Source: Streptomyces zinciresistens K42 (lineage in GTDB: Bacteria; Actinomycetota; Actinomycetes; Streptomycetales; Streptomycetaceae). From it: 64,000 bases of DNA. The stretch spans positions 1-64,000 of the forward strand of contig NZ_AGBF01000001.1 of the NCBI RefSeq assembly GCF_000225525.1, in the 5' to 3' direction. A program made the position numbers and the translations under genes. Of the stretch, positions 58,515 to 64,000 are shown piece by piece. The notes below the pieces were generated by a model. The model saw nothing but the letters and a program-made list of their open reading frames with translations. It was not told the origin of the DNA and did no database searches. Positions within the stretch are counted from its first letter, which is position 1. The number at the start of each line of letters is the position of its first letter.

Positions 58515-59618
58515 TCATGCCTTGTTCCAGGCGCGGAGCACGTGCTGGTTGAGGCCGGTGTGCAGGGCGCCGAGGCGGCTGATGAGGTGGGGGTTGGGTC
58601 GTGTGAGGTAGACCGCGGAGGTCAGGGCGACCGGGAGCATCCCGAGGCGTGCCTTGTAGGCGTAGTTGCCGCGGCCGGCGTCGAGAACGCTCGCCCCGGT
58701 GGCGATGGCGTACTGGACGCTCTCGTACATCAGCCAGCCGTAGGTGTGCAGGTCGCTCTCGCGGGCCTGGTGGATGGCGGGGGCCCACAGGTAGAGCGCC
58801 GAGCCGTAACGGAAGGCGAAGAAGCCGCCCGCGAGGGTGCCGTCGGCGTGCTCGGCGAGCAGTCCCACGGCGCCGGGGACGCGGGTGAGCGGGGTGAGCA
58901 TGTCGGTGCCGTACAGGGCCGGCCCGTGGCGTTCGCTGGTCGCGCGGGCCTGGGCTGTGAACTGCGGCAGATACGGCAGGAGCTCGGTGCCACGGGCGAC
59001 CTTGAGGGTGAGGCCTGCGTCGGTGCCCCGTTGGTGCTGTCGGCGGAATTTTCGGCCGGCCTCGCTCGACGAGGGGAAGTTCGCGATGAACTCCTCGACC
59101 GAGGAGCCGACGCGGGCGCGGTGGGCCCAGGACAGGACGACCTCGGCATCGGGGGTGCGGGCCTCGCGCCACAGGCTGCGCTCGGCGGGCGGGATGTTCG
59201 CGATGACCAGGGCCTCGGTCCCCAGTTCCCGGGCGAGGTGGCGGCCTCGGTCGACGGTTTCGGCGAGCACGGGCACGGGCGCGCCGGGCAGTCCCCCGTA
59301 TTCGCCGTAGATCGAGGGTCCGTACAGGACGTCGGCCTCGAAGGTGGGGCGGGTGACGCCGGCGTCACCCTCCATGGCGCGCCACAGCGGGCTGTCGCTG
59401 ACCTGGTAGAAGGACATGCGGTGCTGGCGCGTGCCGTCCTGGAGGAAGAGGTGGTGACGGCCGCGGACGAGTTCGGTGCGCACCGTCTGCCAGGCAGCGG
59501 CCCATTCTCGGCTGTGGAAGGGAGTGGCGGCGCGGTGCACGGCGGGAAGGGCGGCCACCGAGGAGTGCCAGGAGCTTTTCACGGTGCGGGCGTTGGGGCG
59601 CAGGGCGGTCAGGGTCAT
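58515..59618 (-). CDS. GNAT/FemAB-like (CelD-type) transferase
   Basis: A 367-residue protein from ATG 59618 after GGAGAA. It matches the double-GNAT plan of CelD/FemX-like proteins: an N-terminal half with PFHSREWAAAWQTVR, a second half with GVGLLAEHADGTLAGGFFAFRYGSALYLWAPA (in part) and a HTYGWLMYESVQYAIATGASVLDAGRG region. Such enzymes transfer acyl or aminoacyl groups (from CoA or aminoacyl-tRNA). In a cluster with ATP-grasp ligases it may add an amino acid. Confidence 0.8.
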   Translation of the reverse strand: MTLTALRPNARTVKSSWHSSVAALPAVHRAATPFHSREWAAAWQTVRTELVRGRHHLFLQDGTRQHRMSFYQVSDSPLWRAMEGDAGVTRPTFEADVLYGPSIYGEYGGLPGAPVPVLAETVDRGRHLARELGTEALVIANIPPAERSLWREARTPDAEVVLSWAHRARVGSSVEEFIANFPSSSEAGRKFRRQHQRGTDAGLTLKVARGTELLPYLPQFTAQARATSERHGPALYGTDMLTPLTRVPGAVGLLAEHADGTLAGGFFAFRYGSALYLWAPAIHQARESDLHTYGWLMYESVQYAIATGASVLDAGRGNYAYKARLGMLPVALTSAVYLTRPNPHLISRLGALHTGLNQHVLRAWNKA

Positions 59619-59636
59619 GAGGGTTCTCCGGGCGGT

Positions 59637-60911
59637 TCAGGACGCGGCGGGCGCGGGGATGCGGGGTGTGCCGAGGGCCGGGCGGCGGGTGAGGCCGATG
59701 AGCGGCAGACCGATGGCGGCTCCGAGCGCTCCGGCGGCGAGGGTGGTCAGGGCGGCGAGGCTGTCGCCGCCCGAGGTGAGGGAGGCCGCTGCGAGGACGG
59801 GGGCGATGATCACGGCGACGGCGAGCGTGGAGCCCCAGATGCCGGCGTACAGGCCGCGGGCCTCGGGGGGTGAGATCTTGGTGACGATGTCGTTGGCGGC
59901 GATGAAGAAGACGATCTCGCCGGGGACAGCGGCCGCCACGGCGATGCTGTAGCCCGCGGTGGTGTCGGCGAGGCCTGCGCCGCCCATGCCGGCGCCCAGC
60001 AGGAGGGAGCTGACGGCGAGCAGGCCGGTGGTCGGCTGGGGTCCGTCGCAGCGGCGGCGCAGCCACGGGTTGAGCAGTGGGGTGAGCACGACGACGGCAG
60101 CGGCGTTGGCGACCTGTGTCCATCCGTAGGCGTCGGCGGAGAGCCCGTCGTCCTCCATCAGCAGCGGCAGCGCGGTGAACATACCTGCGGCGCAGGTCAG
60201 GGCGGCCACGCTGGCCAGCCACAACAGCCACAGGCGTGTGTCACGGACGGCCGACTGCAGCGGACTCCGATCGGCGGAGGTGCCGGGGACAGCGGCGGTT
60301 GGGCTGTCGTCGTCGAGGTAGTGGCGGGCGAGCAATGCGCAGGCAGCGCATGCGGCTGCGTTGAACCAGAACAGCGCCGGGAAGCCGAGCTGCCCGGCCA
60401 GGAGGCCCCCGGCTGCGCCCGTGATCGCCGCGCCGATGTTCACCGCCCCGTGGCGCCAACCGTTGACCGCGGCGCGCTGCCCGTCGTCGGTGATGAGGTC
60501 CGCGATGGCGGCGGAGACGACCGGCCTCGGCGAGTCGTACACAATGCCGGCGATCAGGGCTCCGGCGCACACGGCGGCGAACGCATGCGCCTGGGCCATC
60601 ACGGGCAGGCAGACGGCGGCCGTGAGCATGGCCGCCACGAGGGTGCGGCGCCGGCCGAGCCGGTCGGCGGCCCAGCCGGTGAGCAGCTGGCCGACGAGCC
60701 AGCCGATGCCGAAGACCGCGAGGGCCTGGCCGACGGCCTGGGTGCTGTAGCCCAGGTCCTTGAGGTGGTAGCTGAGGAAGGGATACGCGAAGCCGAAGCC
60801 GCGCGCGACCAAGGTGATGACGAGCAGCGCCCAGATCGCTGGCGGCCAGTGCCGCGGTCCGGACGGTTCGGGGTCCTTGGTGGTGGTGATGGGCAGGGTG
60901 GTGGCTGACAC
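59637..60911 (-). CDS. MFS transporter
   Basis: A 424-residue protein from GTG 60911 after CGGAGCG. Twelve hydrophobic helices; the signature loop is QLLTGWAADRLGRRRTLV. It includes DSPRPVVSAAIADLI, common in multidrug-type exporters. It is the first gene of the minus-strand cluster. The terminator of the upstream exported-protein gene lies ahead of it. Confidence 0.88.
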   Translation of the reverse strand: MSATTLPITTTKDPEPSGPRHWPPAIWALLVITLVARGFGFAYPFLSYHLKDLGYSTQAVGQALAVFGIGWLVGQLLTGWAADRLGRRRTLVAAMLTAAVCLPVMAQAHAFAAVCAGALIAGIVYDSPRPVVSAAIADLITDDGQRAAVNGWRHGAVNIGAAITGAAGGLLAGQLGFPALFWFNAAACAACALLARHYLDDDSPTAAVPGTSADRSPLQSAVRDTRLWLLWLASVAALTCAAGMFTALPLLMEDDGLSADAYGWTQVANAAAVVVLTPLLNPWLRRRCDGPQPTTGLLAVSSLLLGAGMGGAGLADTTAGYSIAVAAAVPGEIVFFIAANDIVTKISPPEARGLYAGIWGSTLAVAVIIAPVLAAASLTSGGDSLAALTTLAAGALGAAIGLPLIGLTRRPALGTPRIPAPAAS

Positions 60912-61000
60912 AGACGCTCCGGGGCAGGGCTGGGGCGAGACGTTCCTGGTGGGGCGGCCGGCGTCAGCTGGTTCGGGCGCCGGACGGGAGGGTGGGGCGG

Positions 61001-61035
61001 GCGGGGGCGTCGCCGTGGGCGGACGACGCCCCCGC
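61001..61035 (-). terminator. 12-bp hairpin
   Basis: GCGGGGGCGTCG / CGACGCCCCCGC with an 11-nt loop between the MFS start and the stop of the exported protein at 61166. Confidence 0.85.
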
Positions 61036-61165
61036 GGGCAGCCGGCCCGTGCCGGTGCCGGAAGGGCACGGGGTGTCGCCCCAGGGGGATGGGAGCGAGG
61101 GGCCGGGCTGCGCCTGATGCCGGACCGTCGGGAGCAGTCCCGTTCGGCCGGGCTGTTCTGTGCGG

Positions 61166-61699
61166 TTACACCGTCGGGGAGGCGCTGAAGTAGGTGTTGC
61201 GGTAGCCCTTGCCGTCGTTGTTCCAGTCCAGCTGGATGAAGCCGTCGGCCAGGTACCGGCCCGAGCCGGCCTTGTACTTGATCGTCCCGGTGGTGTAGCT
61301 GCCGTTGCCGGCGGTGTTGCCGTGCTCGAGCTTGTACTCGAGACCGGTGTAGTTCGCCCACTTCACGACCGGGTCGGGTCCGGAGACGGACTTCTTGATC
61401 TGGAGGTGAAAGCGAGCGGCGTCGAGTACGTCGGTCTGGTTGACGTAGGAGACGGGCCCTTCGAAGTTCACCTTGGCGTAGGCGTAGATGTAGCCGCCGG
61501 CGCGCTTGGCGCAGAGCTTGACGTCGAAGTTGTAGTTGTCGGCCCACGGTCCGGAATAGGCCGGATTGTCGACCGAGGCGCTGCTCGTCTTGCAGCGGTA
61601 GTCCGCGGCGGATGCCGTGGTGGCGGTGGCGAGCGTCGTGCCGGATATGACGGCCGCGGTGATCAGCGTGGCTGCCATGGTCCGCTTGGAGCTGGGCAT
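61166..61699 (-). CDS. secreted protein, tandem paralogue 1
   Basis: A 177-residue protein from ATG 61699 after GGAGGAA. The signal peptide ends near ASAA. The mature part is beta-rich with two Cys (YRCKTSS and VKLCAKRAGGYIYAYA). It closely parallels the next gene in length, Cys positions and ending (ASPTV). Family unknown. Confidence 0.8.
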   Translation of the reverse strand: MPSSKRTMAATLITAAVISGTTLATATTASAADYRCKTSSASVDNPAYSGPWADNYNFDVKLCAKRAGGYIYAYAKVNFEGPVSYVNQTDVLDAARFHLQIKKSVSGPDPVVKWANYTGLEYKLEHGNTAGNGSYTTGTIKYKAGSGRYLADGFIQLDWNNDGKGYRNTYFSASPTV

Positions 61700-61821
61700 G
61701 ACGGTGCATTCCTCCGTGCAGGTGTGAGCGGGAAGTTGCCGCTGGTGAAGGCCAGGGAACGGGGCTGCTTCAGGTGCCGGCCGGGGGCGAACAAGGCGCT
61801 CCGGCCCATGGGGGCGGCCGG

Positions 61822-62364
61822 TTACACGGTCGGGGAGGCGGTGAAGTGGATCGGGGCCTTGTAGTCCTTGCCGTCGCCCGACCAGTCGAGCTGGATGTAG
61901 CCGTCGGCGAGGTAGCTGGCGGCGGTGGCCTTGGTCTTGATCGTCCCCGTCTGGTACGAGCCGTTGCCCGTGGCGCTGCTGTTCTCGAGCGCGCGCTCGA
62001 GACCGGTGTAGTTGGCGTACGCCACGACCGGGTCGGTGCCGCGGACGCTCTTCTTGGTCTGGAGGTGGAACCTGGCCTTGTTGAAGGTGAAGTGGTTGTT
62101 CGTGCCGGAGGAGTAGGGGCCGTCCCAGTAGACGGTGGCCGTGGTGTAGATGTAGCCGCCGGATCGCTTGGCGCACAGCTTGACGTCGAACGACCAGTTG
62201 TCGGAGTCGGGGCCGTTGTACGACGGGTCGTCGAACGTGGGGCTGCTGCTGGTCTTGCAGTGGTAGCTCGCCGCCGCCGAGGCCGTGGTGGCGGTGGCGA
62301 GCGTGGTGCCGACGACGGCGCCGGCGGCGAGCAGGGTGACAGCGGTGCGCTTGAACGCGGGCAT
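61822..62364 (-). CDS. secreted protein, tandem paralogue 2
   Basis: A 180-residue protein from ATG 62364. It shares the same plan as the neighbour: signal peptide, YHCKTSSSP, VKLCAKRSGGYIYTTA, VVAYANYTGLERALE, DGYIQLDWSGDGKDY and a C-terminal ASPTV. A recent tandem duplication is likely. The role may be extracellular. Confidence 0.8.
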   Translation of the reverse strand: MPAFKRTAVTLLAAGAVVGTTLATATTASAAASYHCKTSSSPTFDDPSYNGPDSDNWSFDVKLCAKRSGGYIYTTATVYWDGPYSSGTNNHFTFNKARFHLQTKKSVRGTDPVVAYANYTGLERALENSSATGNGSYQTGTIKTKATAASYLADGYIQLDWSGDGKDYKAPIHFTASPTV

Positions 62365-62445
62365 GCGGATGTTTCCTTCGGATCGGGAGAGGACGCCGGG
62401 CCGCGCGGGGGCCAGGCCGGTGACAGGGCGGACAGCGGTCGCGGG

Positions 62446-62805
62446 TCAGCCGCCCAGCTGGTAGAGGCCGTCGCTGCGCACCCATCCGCGGGTGCCCTTG
62501 GAGAGCCCGGACTTCGACCGCTTGGAGAGCTCGGTGTAGTCCCAGTTGCCTCGGCTGCACAGCAGCTTGACGGTGTCCCCGCGGTAGAGGAGGCCCCGGC
62601 TGGCGTAGCCGGTGGACGGGCCGGTGCGCAGGTTCCAGCCGTTCTTCGAGATCGTGCCGGTTTCGCCGTGGGACCAGTTCACGGTGCACTTGGAGTGCTC
62701 GCCGACGGCGTGGGCGGCGGGGGCGGCGGTGACGGCGAGCCCTCCGGTCACGGCGAGGGCGAGGGCGGCGGAGGCGGTCAGACGTGCGGGAGCGCGGAGT
62801 CGCAT
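62446..62805 (-). CDS. secreted SH3-like protein
   Basis: A 119-residue protein from ATG 62805. Signal peptide (ASAALALAVTGGLAVTAAPA), then an SH3b-like domain (NGWNLRTGPSTGYASRGLLYRGDTV, GNWDYTELSKRS, RGWVRSDGLYQLGG), with two Cys. Such domains bind peptidoglycan or other proteins outside the cell. Confidence 0.8.
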   Translation of the reverse strand: MRLRAPARLTASAALALAVTGGLAVTAAPAAHAVGEHSKCTVNWSHGETGTISKNGWNLRTGPSTGYASRGLLYRGDTVKLLCSRGNWDYTELSKRSKSGLSKGTRGWVRSDGLYQLGG

Positions 62806-63769
62806 GGAAGTCCTTACGTCAAGGAATTGGGCAGGTCGGTGCCGGCGGCGGATGTGCCCAGAGCAGGTATGGGTGTCCGGCGCGGCGGGACTGCGGGAGC
62901 CGTGGGCGGCATCGGGCACTCGCGGGGGCCGCGGCGACGGGGATGAAGCCGCCGGGGCGGAGCGTGATGCGCGCGGCCAAGGAGGCGCGAAGGTAACGGG
63001 CGCCGAGCGGCGAGCGTCGAGGTATGTGCGGCGCGGCAGGAGCAGCTGCTGGGAGGCCGCCTAGCTCCTGCCGCGCGCCACTTCGCTCGGGGGAAGTGGA
63101 TCCTTCTTCCCCGGGCGGGGGCCGGCCGCGGATCTGGTAATCCGTGGCTGGCTCGGACGCGCCGTCGGGCGTCGGCGGGTGCTAAGCGCCGGGCCCGGCT
63201 GCGCCGAGGTCCTGGATGCGGTCCGACTCCGTCTGGGAGAGGCGGCCGCGGGGAGCCGTCACCGCGGTGCGCGGTGTCGGCCGGTTCGTCAGATACCTGG
63301 TGATCATGCTGTTCGCCCCGATGACTCAGGGGGCCTTGATGCCAGGACGAAAGCCAGTGGACGCGCTGTTGCAGCGGGCCGTGCTGGTCTATCCTGAGCT
63401 CCGCTGACGTGCGCTAACACGTCGGCGAAAGACCCCAGTGGTTCCTCAGATCTGCTGGTGGTGACTCTGCCGAAGAGTCGTTTTGCACAGGCCCGGTGCT
63501 CGGGCCTGGTAGTGCACTGGCGAGTGCGGGTGTCCGGCGGGGTGGCTCCACCCACTCCCCCGGCGCCCGCCTCCTGGTGGTCGCGACGGCTGTTGCCCCG
63601 TTCGCACCGCGCCTGCTCGCCGCAGGCGTTCTGCCTTCCCCGTCTTCCGAATCCGCCACCCGGCAGCGCTCCCCTGTGCGAGAGCGTCCGGCCTGGTATG
63701 CGCCGTCGTGCCCGGCTACTGCCGTGCCCTACCCCGGAAGCTGGGTCTGGCTGGGCTTGCACGGGCAAC
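62806..63769. other. long stretch with no supported gene
   Basis: Several open frames exist on both strands, but none has a good ribosome site, codon pattern and recognisable protein together. The best candidate would be a 63-residue + frame at 63216. I leave it unannotated. Confidence 0.55.
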
Positions 63770-64000
63770 GTTATGCATATGCCGAATGCACCACCATTAC
63801 GCACATGCACAAACTGACCGGCATGTCCTATAGGTTGTGCACCACATCGGGCGATCACGGCCTTGAGGTGCACATTCCATAGCGATCCCCTATCGGGCAT
63901 GCACACCGGTCGCACCAGTGGCGAGAAGGGGCTCTTGACATGCAGAGAGCACCAAAGAGTCCCAACCCCTTTATTAGATGCATTAATTGACGATTCGGAC
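63770..64000. repeat. AT-richer tail with periodic TGCAC sites
   Basis: TGCAC occurs at 63806, 63838, 63869 and 63900, at intervals of 32, 31 and 31 bp, close to three DNA turns; another copy is at 63787. The last three are each preceded by a CCTATMGG- or CCTTGAGG-like block. ATGCAT occurs at ~63774 and again near 63979. It looks like an array of protein-binding sites. Confidence 0.5.

Noticed and set aside
62806..64000. Open frames on both strands at the right edge
   Set aside because: They lack good ribosome sites and recognisable protein features, and overlap each other on opposite strands.

Overview
The window reads as accessory DNA from a Streptomyces or close relative. It is very GC-rich, uses GTG and TTG starts freely, overlaps its genes by four bases, and encodes a WhiB-family protein, a SARP/BTAD-type regulator and many proteins I cannot place. 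Most recognisable genes concern nucleic-acid handling rather than housekeeping. I take it for part of a large plasmid, an integrated element or a chromosome arm. I could not identify a replication initiator, a partition pair or a conjugation ATPase, so the replicon type is open. The most striking feature is an iterated promoter, family A. It has ten copies, all on the + strand, between 1369 and 46246. Each has a TTG(C/T)NT -35, exactly 17 bp of spacer and a TANNNT -10. The first 11 spacer bases (AATTGGATTTA) are nearly invariant, which an ordinary promoter does not need. Each copy stands in front of a separate + strand gene block. A second iterated element, family B (34 bp, three copies at 24261, 33827 and 44616), lies upstream of minus-strand genes, two of them near or at regulators. 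Layout: 1-9.5 kb holds a 213-nt tRNA-like RNA behind promoter A1, an RNA-repair-type HAD phosphatase, an M48 protease, a minus-strand HAD-phosphoribosyltransferase/DprA/ComF cassette and a PP2C-like phosphatase. 9.5-23 kb holds A-driven blocks with an acetyltransferase, an NAD-dependent DNA ligase, an HU protein, a C5 DNA methyltransferase and an RNB-domain ribonuclease with dsRBD-like tails. 23-33.8 kb is mostly minus strand: WhiB, a UTRA regulator, a cysteine hydrolase, a membrane-anchored Mrr-type nuclease, an IS110 transposase and a 645-aa unknown under element B. 33.9-42.7 kb holds two further A-driven trains of small overlapping genes, the first ending in an RNA ligase, the second followed by an orphan DndC-like protein. 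42.8-44.8 kb holds an HU gene, a BTAD regulator and an initiator tRNA gene. 44.8-48.3 kb holds two more A-driven blocks of unknowns. 48.4-62.8 kb is entirely minus strand: a membrane/lipoprotein operon, an orphan TrpA-like protein, and a cluster of two ATP-grasp proteins, a GNAT/FemAB-like transferase and two MFS exporters, flanked by small exported proteins. That cluster looks like a small peptide or amino-acid-derived metabolite pathway. The last 1.2 kb has no convincing gene and carries TGCAC sites spaced 31-32 bp apart. RNA repair and processing recurs across the A blocks (HAD phosphatase, RNA ligase, RNB nuclease, initiator tRNA, tRNA-like RNA), suggesting, as inference only, that the element protects or remodels tRNA or translation.
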